The notes under the pieces were generated by a model. The model made no database searches, had not been told where the DNA came from, and worked only from the letters and a program-made list of their open reading frames with translations. Source: Affinundibacterium flavidum (lineage in GTDB: Bacteria; Pseudomonadota; Gammaproteobacteria; Burkholderiales; Burkholderiaceae_D). From it: DNA of 64,000 nt. Each line of letters opens with the position of its first letter. The stretch's first letter is position 1. Location: NCBI RefSeq assembly GCF_014284175.1, contig NZ_JACOGA010000012.1, positions 1 through 64,000 on the forward strand. The letters run 5' to 3'. Shown in pieces: positions 1 to 8,700 of this stretch. The position numbers and the translations under genes were made by a program.

Positions 1-78
1 GGACGTTGATAGGCTGGGTGTGGAAGTGCAGTAATGCATTAAGCTAACCAGTACTAATTGCCCGTAAGGCTTGTCCCT
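1..78 (+). rRNA. 23S ribosomal RNA, 3' end (partial)
   Basis: The first ~78 bases match the conserved 3' terminus of bacterial 23S rRNA: GGACGTTGATAGGC, then AGCTAACC, GTACTAAT and the closing CCGTAAGGCTT. The 5' part lies outside the window. The 3' end is placed by alignment from memory to the E. coli terminus and may be off by a few bases. With the 5S gene it forms the end of an rrn operon read on the plus strand. Confidence 0.95.
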
Positions 79-281
79 ATAACTTTGGTCAGTTATTAGG
101 TAACTACGACAAGTATTACAATAGTGTTTGTGAAAACGACAGTTTGACACATCACAACCCGATTATTTGCGACCGTCTTGATCGACGGTAACGCGTGGGC
201 TTAGCCCACCCTACGAGCTTCTTCTTAATTGGATTTGTTGTTCTTCACAAACGAGCGTGAAAACAGCGAATCAACAAGTTA
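79..281 (+). other. 23S-5S internal transcribed spacer
   Basis: This 200-base spacer carries no tRNA. It holds a short hairpin (ACCGTC 172-177 with GACGGT 184-189) and a stronger palindrome (GTGGGC 195-200, loop TTA, GCCCAC 204-209) followed by CCTACG. The GTGGGCTTAGCCCACCCTACG pattern resembles short dispersed palindromes common in betaproteobacterial intergenic DNA. Some of the spacer pairing presumably takes part in RNase III processing; that is inference. Confidence 0.6.
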
Positions 282-396
282 TGCCTGATGACTATAGCAA
301 GTTGGTACCACACCTTCCCATCCCGAACAGGACCGTGAAACGACTTTGCGCCGATGATAGTGCTGCAACCAGTGTGAAAGTAGGTCATCGTCAGGC
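282..396 (+). rRNA. rrf: 5S ribosomal RNA
   Basis: The 115-base gene starts TGCCTGATGAC and ends GTCATCGTCAGGC, so the terminal helix GCCTGATGAC/GTCATCGTCAGGC closes. Internal 5S hallmarks are visible: CCATCCCGAAC, GTGAAACG, GCGCCGATGATAGTG and GAAAGTAGGTCATCG. Ends are estimated to within 1-2 bases. Confidence 0.95.
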
Positions 397-407
397 TCTT
401 ATTCCGC

Positions 408-440
408 AAAGCCCCTGATTCCATCGAATCAGGGGCTTTT
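408..440 (+). terminator. Rho-independent terminator of the rrn operon
   Basis: A perfect 11-bp stem (GCCCCTGATTC 411-421 with GAATCAGGGGC 426-436) has a 4-base loop CATC, is flanked by AAA/TTT and runs into TTTTGCTTTTG. It lies 12 bases after the 5S gene. Confidence 0.93.
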
Positions 441-985
441 GCTTTTGTTCTTCTGCTTTTGGGAGTTCGATTTTTATCCACACAAATTGCGTACTCGGTT
501 AAAAATAGCATAATCTCCCACCTGACTTTATTGGCTTGCGGGCACGATATTTATCGCTCAAACTGGTGCTCGTACCTCAGAGTAGTGAACCATATCCATC
601 TACTAAAAGCTTTTTTTGCTATAAACCTTTTGGGAATGGCTGAAATGAATGCATAGCATTATCACAATAGTACTATTCATAGCTGACTGATATTACAGCA
701 CAGCTTATTCCTAACTCTAAGCCCATTCTCGTCATTCGCATGTCTAAGTAAGAGATCAGTATCTCCAACTGTAAAGAAGGAGGGGGGGGGCTAAGTGCTC
801 TAATTATATTAATCATGATTTTTTATAAACTTACATTAGATTGATAATGTTTTGTCGCAATCCATCATATTGGTTGTTGTAATTGCTTATTTATTTGTGA
901 AGATTAAATGAAATTAACATATTAAATGTTAATATTATCTTTTGTTTTTGATATTTTGTTCGGTTTGCGAATTTGGAGTCATAAA
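441..985. other. Intergenic region upstream of the pilin operon
   Basis: No convincing gene is present; the short open frames here lack a ribosome site and family resemblance. The sequence is AT-rich. It holds a run of nine G at 782-790, preceded by AGGA, about 200 bp upstream of the first pilin start. The pilin operon promoter is presumably between 800 and 970, but no consensus -35/-10 pair stands out. Confidence 0.5.
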
Positions 986-1570
986 ATGCTGCGAAAGATA
1001 AAATGTAAGTCAGCAGGCGCTACTTTGCTGGAGGCGCTTATTGCATTGGCAATTATTTCTATTTTGATTAAGTTGGCAGTAGCGTCGTACTCTCGTCTGT
1101 TTTCCCAAACACAAATTATTGTTGCGGCAAGTGAATTGCATGCAGCTTTACTTTTTGCTCGGTCTGAAGCTCTTAAGCGTGGTGGAAATGTAATCATATG
1201 TCGCAGTACTTCTGCAAACGCACCGTATCCAGTTTGTAATGCGGATCACAGTGATTCGGATAGTAATTCGGGGTGGGGAGATGGCTGGATTATCTTTCAT
1301 GACAGTAATGGTGATGGACGATTGTCTGACTCAGAAGATATTATCAGAGTTCAGGGACGGCTATTTTTATCGAATAGGGATGGCTCTATCATTCCTACAC
1401 CCAATCGAAAGCAAATTAAATTTAATAGTTTTGGACAAGTATATGGGGTCTACATGCAGTTTGCTATAGTCCAGTCTCATCAGGAGCGGGAGGCAAATTT
1501 GGAGCGCTATATTTGTATAGCATCCGGCGGCCGCGCTCGTATTGATAAAGTAACTTGTAGTGGCAGATAA
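986..1570 (+). CDS. FimT/GspH-type minor pilin (first copy)
   Basis: This 194-aa type IV prepilin would be a minor subunit that primes pilus assembly at the inner-membrane platform. The class III leader is MLRKIKCKSAG followed by A-T-L-L-E, so the prepilin peptidase site is G|A with Glu at +5, then a hydrophobic helix (LIALAIISILIKLAV). The usual Phe at +1 is Ala. The C-terminal half has the GspH/FimT pattern (GWGDGWIIF, an Asp-rich SNGDG turn, RVQGRL, FNSFGQ). The start at 986 has GGAG at 975-978. An in-frame ATG at 926 has no ribosome site and would bury the leader behind 20 extra residues, so I reject it. It is paralogous to the next gene. It is first in the pilin operon, but 148 bp separate it from the second pilin. 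Confidence 0.88.
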   Translation: MLRKIKCKSAGATLLEALIALAIISILIKLAVASYSRLFSQTQIIVAASELHAALLFARSEALKRGGNVIICRSTSANAPYPVCNADHSDSDSNSGWGDGWIIFHDSNGDGRLSDSEDIIRVQGRLFLSNRDGSIIPTPNRKQIKFNSFGQVYGVYMQFAIVQSHQEREANLERYICIASGGRARIDKVTCSGR

Positions 1571-1718
1571 TTCTTTTCTATCTAGGCTATGGCCATTGCC
1601 TAATGATGGCGCCACGCAATATACCAAACCTCATATCCACACTTCTTTGCCGCTTATCAGAAATGAGTTGCACAACGGCATCTCGAGAATATACTCTTGG
1701 GACAGATAGGAGTGAAAA

Positions 1719-2297
1719 ATGTTTAGTTCAAATGAACAAGTTGGTTCTCAACGCGGAGTTACCTTGATAGAGCTCTTGGTAGTTATTGCGATTACCGGTG
1801 TATTGGCTGGTATTGCGATACCCTCATATAAAAACCTTGTAATTTCAAATCGGATTTCAAGTATATCTTCCGATTTGCATGGAAATTTGATGCTGGCGCG
1901 GACTGAAGCATTAAAGCGAGGGACTACTGTAACAATTTGCAAAAGCGCCAATGCCGACACCGTAACTCCGGTATGTGACCTTTCGCCTAGTACTGCCGGG
2001 ACTAATGTTGGGTGGGGAAGTGGATGGCTGCTGTTTGTCGATATAAATTCAAATGGCAATTTTGATTCAACCGATACTTTAATTCGTGTACAAGGTCGTG
2101 CTCTGGCCAATGCACAAGAAGGTTCCATTGTCCCTAATAACGGTATTGAGTTCATTAGTTTCGGTATAACTGGCCAAACTTTTACGCCAGTGAATTATCA
2201 AATTAGTGCACCCACTGGATTTTCCACTTTAAATCGTGCCGTTTGTGTTGCAATCGGTGGGCGTATTCGTGTTGGTAGCGCACCAATTTGTGGTTAG
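1719..2297 (+). CDS. FimT/FimU-like minor pilin (GspH family)
   Basis: This 192-aa prepilin has leader MFSSNEQVGSQRG| and VTLIELLVVIAI (Glu at +5). The GspH/FimT fold signature follows: an early ALKRGTTVTIC segment, GWGSGWLLFVD, a D-N-NG-F-D turn, IRVQGRA and a C-terminal paired-Cys region. By position, just before pilV, it is the equivalent of FimU in the Pseudomonas order fimU-pilV-pilW-pilX-pilY1-pilE. The ribosome site AGGAG lies about 7 bases before the ATG. FimU-type pilins form the pilus tip/priming complex with PilV, PilW, PilX and PilY1. The gene symbol is left open because FimT and FimU cannot be separated by eye. Confidence 0.9.
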   Translation: MFSSNEQVGSQRGVTLIELLVVIAITGVLAGIAIPSYKNLVISNRISSISSDLHGNLMLARTEALKRGTTVTICKSANADTVTPVCDLSPSTAGTNVGWGSGWLLFVDINSNGNFDSTDTLIRVQGRALANAQEGSIVPNNGIEFISFGITGQTFTPVNYQISAPTGFSTLNRAVCVAIGGRIRVGSAPICG

Positions 2298-2310
2298 CCA
2301 GGAGAATAAT

Positions 2311-2871
2311 ATGCGGTATTTTAAACACCAACAGGGTGCAACTTTAATCGAAATTATGGTGTCAATATTGGTGATGGCAATTGGTTTGCTTGGTTTGGCA
2401 AGCCTGCAAATTAATGCTATGAAATTTCAAAAAACGGCAAGTCAACGCTCGGAAGCGACACAAGCTGCTTATGATTTAGGTGAGCGCATGCGTAGCAATT
2501 GGGTGATCAGTAGTGTACCGCCTGCCAATTTGGCTGCAGATAAAATTGCAAATGCAACCAAATATACTTATAGGGAAGAATATACAGTAAGTTCGGCTGC
2601 GACACATACGCCACCGAACAATTGCAGAACATTAACCTGTGATACCAACCAGATAGCGGCAAATGACTTGCAGGAATGGTTACGATCACTACAGCGTCGT
2701 TTGATAGGGGGAACTGGCATTATTGTGCCAGTTGCAGGCGGAGCGGAAGCAACATTTGACGTGACTGTTATGTGGAAAGAACCCAGTTTTTCTGATGTTG
2801 ATGCCAATTGTCCAGCTGTAGCAAATGCGCCTGCTGGTGTGCGTTGTTTTAACTTGAGATTCTCAATATGA
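2311..2871 (+). CDS. pilV: Type IV pilus minor pilin PilV
   Basis: This 186-aa prepilin has leader MRYFKHQQG| followed by ATLIEIMVSILVMAIGLLGLASLQ, the typical PilV N-terminus (IE motif, MAIGLLGLA, then a Q-rich helix). The residue after the cleavage Gly is Ala. The start at 2311 has a strong GGAG at 2301-2304. An upstream in-frame start at 2236 would overlap the previous gene and bury the leader. The C-terminal part has the common PilV pattern VTVMWKE with two Cys near the end. The last bases overlap pilW in an ATGA junction (2868-2871), so translation is probably coupled. PilV belongs to the tip complex that supports the PilY1 adhesin. Confidence 0.92.
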   Translation: MRYFKHQQGATLIEIMVSILVMAIGLLGLASLQINAMKFQKTASQRSEATQAAYDLGERMRSNWVISSVPPANLAADKIANATKYTYREEYTVSSAATHTPPNNCRTLTCDTNQIAANDLQEWLRSLQRRLIGGTGIIVPVAGGAEATFDVTVMWKEPSFSDVDANCPAVANAPAGVRCFNLRFSI

Positions 2872-3899
2872 AGCAGAACATAAAATTATCGCGATCCCTA
2901 TTAAGAACCCAAGGGCGTTCTTTGATTGAAATTATGATCGCATTGACCATAGGAATGGTGATTCTGATTGCGATATCGACTCTCTTCATTGGTAATCGTC
3001 AGTCATTTCGGTCTAGTGATGATAAAGCACGGTTAGACGAAGAGGGGCGTTTAGCGCTGAATTTGATGGCATTTCATGTGCGTATGTCTGGTTATGGAAC
3101 GATGCTTACGCCCATTGAAAAATATACTGATGAAAGAAATCCTGATTCGACCTTAATGAATAAGGTTTATCCCGCGACTTATACTACGTATACAGATCGC
3201 CGAACTGGGCAATCTGTTGATGCGATTAGAGGGTGTGCAGGGGGATTTGCTGATACCGCTGCAAATGTTGCAACTGTGGGATGTGCCGCAGGGACATCTT
3301 CTGATGCATTCTTGGTTCGATATGTTGTAGATCAAGATATTATTGCCTCTGGGGGGGCAGTACCTACGGATTGTTTGGGTTCAACTGTGTCTTTATCCCC
3401 CGCTATACCGGAGGAAAAGGGGCGCCCAGGCGCAGCGGCTTACTATTTGATTGAAAATCGTTTTTACGTGCAAAACAATGCAGCTACAGGAAATCCCGAA
3501 TTATATTGTCGAGGTAATGGTGCAACAGTTCCAGGTGCAAATCTTGTAAACCCGGGGCAACCAATAGCTGAAAATGTGGAGAGCTTGAAGATCATTTATG
3601 GATTAGCTCCTGATGCAATAACAGTTAAAAATGCGATCAATGCAAATAATAGAACTGTCACCGGGCAAAGTGTGAATCAGTTATTGACTGCCGATTTAAT
3701 AACGACTTCTGATATGTGGAGTCGTGTGATTTCAGTACGGATTTGCATAGTTGTTCGTTCAGCGAACGATAATATTTCAACGACAAATCAGTCATATCGT
3801 GACTGTAATGATAATCAAGTCGTCGCAACAGATAGACGATTGCGCGGAGTCTTTTCTACAACCGTGGCAATTCGCAATCGCTCAGTGGGGGCAACATGA
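2868..3899 (+). CDS. pilW: Type IV pilus assembly protein PilW
   Basis: This 343-aa minor pilin has leader MKQNIKLSRSLLRTQG| followed by RSLIEIMIALTIGMVILIAISTLFIGN, the canonical PilW start with Arg at +1 and Glu at +5. The body contains the PilW-type 'RLDEEGRLALNLMAFHVRMSGYG' region (residues ~62-84 area) and a C-terminal 'VRICIVVRS' strand. It overlaps pilV by 4 bases upstream and pilX by 4 bases downstream (ATGA at both junctions). A homopolymer of seven G (3351-3357) lies inside the coding sequence. A one-base slip there would truncate the protein. Confidence 0.93.
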   Translation: MKQNIKLSRSLLRTQGRSLIEIMIALTIGMVILIAISTLFIGNRQSFRSSDDKARLDEEGRLALNLMAFHVRMSGYGTMLTPIEKYTDERNPDSTLMNKVYPATYTTYTDRRTGQSVDAIRGCAGGFADTAANVATVGCAAGTSSDAFLVRYVVDQDIIASGGAVPTDCLGSTVSLSPAIPEEKGRPGAAAYYLIENRFYVQNNAATGNPELYCRGNGATVPGANLVNPGQPIAENVESLKIIYGLAPDAITVKNAINANNRTVTGQSVNQLLTADLITTSDMWSRVISVRICIVVRSANDNISTTNQSYRDCNDNQVVATDRRLRGVFSTTVAIRNRSVGAT

Positions 3900-4447
3900 G
3901 ATTTAATTTTATACACCGACAACAGGGGTTCGTGCTTGTTGTTAGTATGATTTTCTTGATTATTATGACAATGTTGGCGGTCACCGCGATTAAGAAAGCT
4001 ACTATGGATGAAAAGGTTACTAGTAATTTACGTGCTCAAGACATGGCATTCCAGGCTGCAGAAAAAGCATTACGACTTTGTGAAAGTAGTTTGATATTGG
4101 AAATTGGCGATACAAATATTTGTAAATCGCGGATAGGCTCTACCATACCGGTGATTCCTTCAACAAGGCCTTCAGATGTTACGAATGTAAATAGTAATTT
4201 TCCCAATCAATGGAGTGTCGCGTCTAATTGGCAAGATAGTGGTGGAGCTTATCCAGCAACCAGATTAATAGGAGCAAGCCAGCTTCCTAATGTCGTTGAA
4301 CAACCTCGATGCATGATAGAGCGCTGGGAAATACCAAATGAGCGTGGTAAGGATTTTTACCCTTATGTAATCACAGCACGTGGGGTTGGTAGCTCAAGTA
4401 CAGCGGTGGTTTGGCTGCAAGAAATTATTCGTTGCGGCAACAATTAA
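3896..4447 (+). CDS. pilX: Type IV pilus assembly protein PilX
   Basis: This 183-aa protein has the PilX N-terminus: MRFNFIHRQQG|FVLVVSMIFLIIMTMLAVTAIKKATMDEKVTSNLRAQDMAFQAAEKALR. Like other PilX proteins it has Val rather than Glu near +5, and the helix is followed by the highly conserved AFQAAEKAL segment. The C-terminus has paired Cys (CMIERWEI and IIRCGNN). Coupled to pilW by ATGA overlap and followed after 12 bases by pilY1. It would act as a tip/core minor pilin that links PilY1 to the fibre. Confidence 0.93.
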   Translation: MRFNFIHRQQGFVLVVSMIFLIIMTMLAVTAIKKATMDEKVTSNLRAQDMAFQAAEKALRLCESSLILEIGDTNICKSRIGSTIPVIPSTRPSDVTNVNSNFPNQWSVASNWQDSGGAYPATRLIGASQLPNVVEQPRCMIERWEIPNERGKDFYPYVITARGVGSSSTAVVWLQEIIRCGNN

Positions 4448-4459
4448 TTGAGGTTCATT

Positions 4460-7400
4460 ATGTTTAATAGAAAATCTTGTATGTCCAGATTGGTAGTTCG
4501 CATGCTGATTTGCGCGCAGGTCTTATTACCCTTGACTTCAATTGCTGCTATCTCAAATTTACCACCATTGGTGAAAGCTAATGTGCCACCGAATGTGTTT
4601 TATACCTTAGATGATTCAGGTTCGATGATGTTTGAGGCAATGCCAGAGGAGCTTACGCCAACTGGGAATTCAAGTTTAGATGGTTCCCGTATCGATCAGT
4701 TTACGTATTGTGGAAGTAGTTGTTGGATAACGAGAGTTTTTCCGGCGCCAGCGGATGTTTATAATGTGAGCGGTGCTGGTAACTACATAACCAATCGTCA
4801 AGCAGTTGTTGGATTTTCAGATAACATTACTGTTGCTCGTTGGCGTTCGCCAGCTGTCAACAAAGTCTATTATGATCCAAACGTCAGATACGATCCTTGG
4901 ATAGATCCTGCGTCTATTACGACGGCTAATCCCTATGGTAGTAAGATGGCCAATGCAGATCCGTTGGCCGCGAAATATAATCCAGTTGCCGTTTCTGGTA
5001 TGAGTACTGCCACATTAAATCTGACAATTGAGCAAGCGTCTACATTGCATTCAAATACATGGTTAAATGATGCAGCAAATAATGTGTCGACAACGCCGAC
5101 TTGGACTGTCAATAGCGTATCGAAGACGACATTTTACCCTGCCACTTATTTTCAGTATAACCCATCTAATTTGCCGACTTGTACAACTAGTCAATTGAGT
5201 TGTTTTACTCGGGTAGAAATTAAGTTGGGCACTACATTCCCAGCGAAAGCATCGACTCGCTCTGATTGCGCTTTGAGTACATGTACTTATGCAGAGGAAA
5301 TTGTCAATTTTGCGAATTGGTTTCAATATTATCGCTCACGGATCTTGAGTGCTCGAGCGGGTAGTGGACGTGCATTTTCCAATCAGGCTCCTACATTGAG
5401 GGTTGGCTTTGGAACGATTAATACTTCTGGAACAAAAGTATTGAATGTTTCCGATGATTTTGATGTGGCAAATAAACAAAATTTTCTCAATACACTTTAC
5501 CAGCGAAGAATCCCAGCGGCAGGTACACCCTTACGAAAAGCCGTCGATGAAATTGGACAGTATTTTAAAGATACCTCCATCACCGGGCCGTGGCAGACAA
5601 GATATAATGTTGGAAACGTCACCGATCAATTAAGTTGTCGGCAGAATTATAATATCCTGATGACCGACGGTTATTGGAATGGAAGTGGTGCTGGCAGCGG
5701 AAGGACTGGGGACTGGGATGCTAAAAATGGTACCTCGAAAACCAGTTCAGAGGGGGTTACATACCAATATATTGCTGCACCTCCATACCGAGATGCTACA
5801 ACGGATACATTGGCTGATATTGCTATGTATTACTGGGTCAATGATTTGCGTCCAGATTGGGGGCAGTCTAAGAAAAATGTGCCGCCATCTAGAGATGGAA
5901 ATGATCCGGCATTTTGGCAGCATTTGGTTCAATATACGGTGGGACTTGGTGTGACGGGCACCCTAGATCCTGCGGTTGATTTACCTGCACTGACAGCCGG
6001 CACGAGAAATTGGCCCGCGGCATCAGATACCGATTATCAAGTTGATGATTTGTGGCATGCTGCATTGAATTCACGTGGAAAATATTTTAATGCTGGTAAT
6101 CCCCAGGCATTTTCTGATGCGTTAAATAGTGCATTGAATGAAATTGCAGCGCGTGCTGGTGATGCGGCGGCGGTTGCAACATCCAAAAATACCTTAGATA
6201 TAGGTTTGAAACTGTATACTTCCACCTATCAAACAGCAGATTGGTCTGGGAGGTTGGAGCAGAAATCCGTGGATTCAGTGACAGGAAACATTAGGACACC
6301 TAACGATTGGGATACCGATACAAAAATTCCAGCGCTCGCCTCACGTAGAATTGTGACGTCAAATTTGGCTGGTAGTGGAGGAATTGATTTTAGTTTTTCA
6401 AATTTGAGAACTTCTGACCAGACACTTTTTAATACTGCGGCCGCGGCATATGCTCCAGCATATACAGTCACAGGCAATAATATTTTAGATTATTTAAGGG
6501 GGGATAGATCCCTTGAATCTAGGCCGTTTCGTGCAAGAAGAGTGTTATTGGGAGATTTGGTTAATTCTGATCCTCAATACGTAAAAGAAGGCAAGGATGG
6601 TGGTTATATTTTCTTGCCAAGTGACATCCGTGGTAAGAGTACTTATAGCGCATTTCTGACCACAAAAAGCACTCGTGCAGCGACAGTCTACGTCGGTAGT
6701 AATGATGGTATGTTGCATGCCTTTGATGCGACTGACACGGTTACTGGTGGCAATGAACGATTTGCATTTGTACCTAATGCGATTATTCCCGGCTTACCAG
6801 AGTTACCGAAACCGAATTATGTTCATCGGTTCTATGTTGATGGTACGCCTACCATAGCAGATGCCGCAATCGGTGCTGATCCAACGCCATGGCGCAGTAT
6901 TCTGGTAGGTACAACAGGAGCAGGTGGCAGATCGGTATTCGCGATGGATGTCACTGACCCAACGAACTTTGATAGAAATAAAGTGATGTGGGAATATAGC
7001 GCAGCTACGCGTGGTACTGATAATGATCTCGGATATACAATTGGAGTTGCACAAATTGGTGTGATGCGGGATGGTCGTTGGGTCGCGATATTCGGTAATG
7101 GGTTTGAAAGCGTAAATCAGAGGGCAGTTTTATATGTTGTCGATTTAGCGTCTGGCAATATTATTAGAAAAATCGATACTGGCGCAGGTGGCGTCTCTAC
7201 TCCAAATGGACTGGCAACACCAAAGTTGTTATTAAATGCGGACTCTACTATCAAGGCGGTTTACGCAGGAGATCGCCAGGGTAATATGTGGAAATTCGAT
7301 TTTATTACAACAGGAACAATACCATCATTGGTTACGACGCCTTCAGTGGCATTGAGTGGACTGCCGCTCTTCACGGCAATAGAAAGTAGTAGAAGACAGC

Positions 7401-8056
7401 CTATTACTACGCAACCCCAGTTGGTTCCACATCCTGATGGTGGATATATGGTGGTGTTTGGAACCGGGAAAATTTATGAAGATTCGGATTCTGCGACTGT
7501 TGATAGGGAATCTTTATATGGTATCTGGGATAAAATCGTTCCCACTCAGGTAACGCAGTCACAGTTGACGCAACAAACTTTAACTGCAAGTGGCAACTTT
7601 TATTCTGTATCTAAGAATGTGGTAGATTGGGCCACTAAACGAGGCTGGTACATTACCATGAATATAAGGAGTGGTGAGCGTATTGTGAATGATCCTATTA
7701 TTTTTGAAGATCAAGTGATTTTTACAACGCTTGTGCCGGGAAATAGTGCAGATTTATGCGTGATTGATGCTTTGTCTACGACATTGCAAATTAGTCCTTT
7801 CAACGGTGGCGCACTAGGTTATAGGACGATTGATACTAATCGCGATGGAGTTATTGATAGTTCGGATACTATGGCAAGTGGTCGTCAATCAGCTGCAACC
7901 TTTGGTACCACTATTATTCGTCTTGGTAATCGAAAAATAAAAGTGTATCAGGCTGATGCCAGAACAGGAACAGTGCCGCCGACTGGTGAAAATTTAAATC
8001 TATCTGAAGGTATCCCGACAGTGCGTTTATGGCGGCAATTGATTGGTCGGCAGTGA
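4460..8056 (+). CDS. pilY1: Pilus tip-associated adhesin PilY1
   Basis: This 1198-aa secreted protein has a signal peptide (VVRMLICAQVLLPLTSIAA). An N-terminal von Willebrand A-like region carries the metal-site motif DDSGS at residues ~51-55 and a later YNILMTDGYW strand. The C-terminal half is the PilY1 beta-propeller, recognisable by VYVGSNDGMLHAFDA, VGTTGAGGRSVFAMDV and FGNGFES. A calcium-loop-like D-TNRDGVIDSSD lies at ~1125-1136; in P. aeruginosa PilY1 a similar loop controls pilus extension/retraction. The ATG at 4460 has GAGG at 4450-4453; a TTG at 4448 is also in frame but lacks a site. PilY1 binds host or surface ligands and joins the tip complex with the preceding minor pilins. Length is typical of the family. 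Confidence 0.94.
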   Translation: MFNRKSCMSRLVVRMLICAQVLLPLTSIAAISNLPPLVKANVPPNVFYTLDDSGSMMFEAMPEELTPTGNSSLDGSRIDQFTYCGSSCWITRVFPAPADVYNVSGAGNYITNRQAVVGFSDNITVARWRSPAVNKVYYDPNVRYDPWIDPASITTANPYGSKMANADPLAAKYNPVAVSGMSTATLNLTIEQASTLHSNTWLNDAANNVSTTPTWTVNSVSKTTFYPATYFQYNPSNLPTCTTSQLSCFTRVEIKLGTTFPAKASTRSDCALSTCTYAEEIVNFANWFQYYRSRILSARAGSGRAFSNQAPTLRVGFGTINTSGTKVLNVSDDFDVANKQNFLNTLYQRRIPAAGTPLRKAVDEIGQYFKDTSITGPWQTRYNVGNVTDQLSCRQNYNILMTDGYWNGSGAGSGRTGDWDAKNGTSKTSSEGVTYQYIAAPPYRDATTDTLADIAMYYWVNDLRPDWGQSKKNVPPSRDGNDPAFWQHLVQYTVGLGVTGTLDPAVDLPALTAGTRNWPAASDTDYQVDDLWHAALNSRGKYFNAGNPQAFSDALNSALNEIAARAGDAAAVATSKNTLDIGLKLYTSTYQTADWSGRLEQKSVDSVTGNIRTPNDWDTDTKIPALASRRIVTSNLAGSGGIDFSFSNLRTSDQTLFNTAAAAYAPAYTVTGNNILDYLRGDRSLESRPFRARRVLLGDLVNSDPQYVKEGKDGGYIFLPSDIRGKSTYSAFLTTKSTRAATVYVGSNDGMLHAFDATDTVTGGNERFAFVPNAIIPGLPELPKPNYVHRFYVDGTPTIADAAIGADPTPWRSILVGTTGAGGRSVFAMDVTDPTNFDRNKVMWEYSAATRGTDNDLGYTIGVAQIGVMRDGRWVAIFGNGFESVNQRAVLYVVDLASGNIIRKIDTGAGGVSTPNGLATPKLLLNADSTIKAVYAGDRQGNMWKFDFITTGTIPSLVTTPSVALSGLPLFTAIESSRRQPITTQPQLVPHPDGGYMVVFGTGKIYEDSDSATVDRESLYGIWDKIVPTQVTQSQLTQQTLTASGNFYSVSKNVVDWATKRGWYITMNIRSGERIVNDPIIFEDQVIFTTLVPGNSADLCVIDALSTTLQISPFNGGALGYRTIDTNRDGVIDSSDTMASGRQSAATFGTTIIRLGNRKIKVYQADARTGTVPPTGENLNLSEGIPTVRLWRQLIGRQ

Positions 8057-8092
8057 TTTTAATTATTGATAAATTTATGGAACAGGTCGTAT

Positions 8093-8563
8093 ATGATGAT
8101 GCATAGAAAAATTGCCGTTCGCGGGTTTACGTTAATTGAGTTAATGGTTACTGTAGCGATTATTTCTATTATTAGCGCAATTGCTTATCCTAGCTATCGT
8201 GAAAATGTACGTAGAAGTAATCGTGCAGAAGTACGCGCATTGATATTGGAAAATGCCCAATATATGGAACGATTTTTTACAGAAAATAATTCTTATCTGC
8301 AAACTTCAGGAGCAGCTCCAACCGCACCAGTTTTGCCGAATCTAGTTTCACCACGAGGTGCTACGGGGGCTAAAGTGAATTACACTCTTGCGTTTAGTGC
8401 ATTACCTGCCAGATCGGCGACCACTTTTTCGATCGATGCAGTTCCCACGAATTATATGGCATCAGATGCATGTGCTACTTATACCTATAATCATTTAGGC
8501 CAAAAAGGAACTTCCGGCACCTTGGGTGCTGGCATGACAACTGATTCTTGCTGGTCTAAATAA
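8093..8563 (+). CDS. pilE: Type IV pilin, PilE type
   Basis: This ~156-aa pilin has leader MMMHRKIAVRG|FTLIELMVTVAIISIISAIAYPSYRENVRRSNRAEVRALILENAQYMERFF, the textbook PilE/minor-pilin pattern with Phe +1 and Glu +5. A C-terminal Cys pair (DACATY ... TDSCWSK) forms the D-region loop. Three consecutive ATG codons (8093, 8096, 8099) are possible starts, with ACAGG at 8082-8086 upstream. A TTG at 8066 is also in frame but unlikely. In Pseudomonas, the last gene of this cluster (pilE) encodes a minor pilin that couples the tip complex to PilA, and the position here suggests the same role. A strong terminator follows. Confidence 0.93.
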   Translation: MMMHRKIAVRGFTLIELMVTVAIISIISAIAYPSYRENVRRSNRAEVRALILENAQYMERFFTENNSYLQTSGAAPTAPVLPNLVSPRGATGAKVNYTLAFSALPARSATTFSIDAVPTNYMASDACATYTYNHLGQKGTSGTLGAGMTTDSCWSK

Positions 8564-8661
8564 ATAGTATGTGTCTTAGTTTAGGCAAGGTTGGAGTCTG
8601 TATTGAAATGTTGCTTACTTGAATGTGTAAAAACGAAATATTTGAAATTGATCATTTTTCA

Positions 8662-8700
8662 TAGCGAGCAAAGTACTAATTTGCTCGCTATTTCTTTTTA
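8662..8700 (+). terminator. Terminator of the pilin operon
   Basis: An 11-bp perfect stem (TAGCGAGCAAA 8662-8672 with TTTGCTCGCTA 8680-8690, loop GTACTAA) is followed by TTTCTTTTT. The stem overlaps the last codon of the convergent nrdR gene, so the two transcription units share this boundary. Confidence 0.88.

Noticed and set aside
459..656. 65-codon frame after the rrn terminator
   Set aside because: No ribosome site, low-complexity AT-rich context and no family features; it overlaps the terminator tail region.
870..890. Sigma-54 promoter for the pilin operon (TTGG...TTGCTT)
   Set aside because: The GG to GC spacing is 11 bases, not the required 10, and the rest of the consensus is poor.
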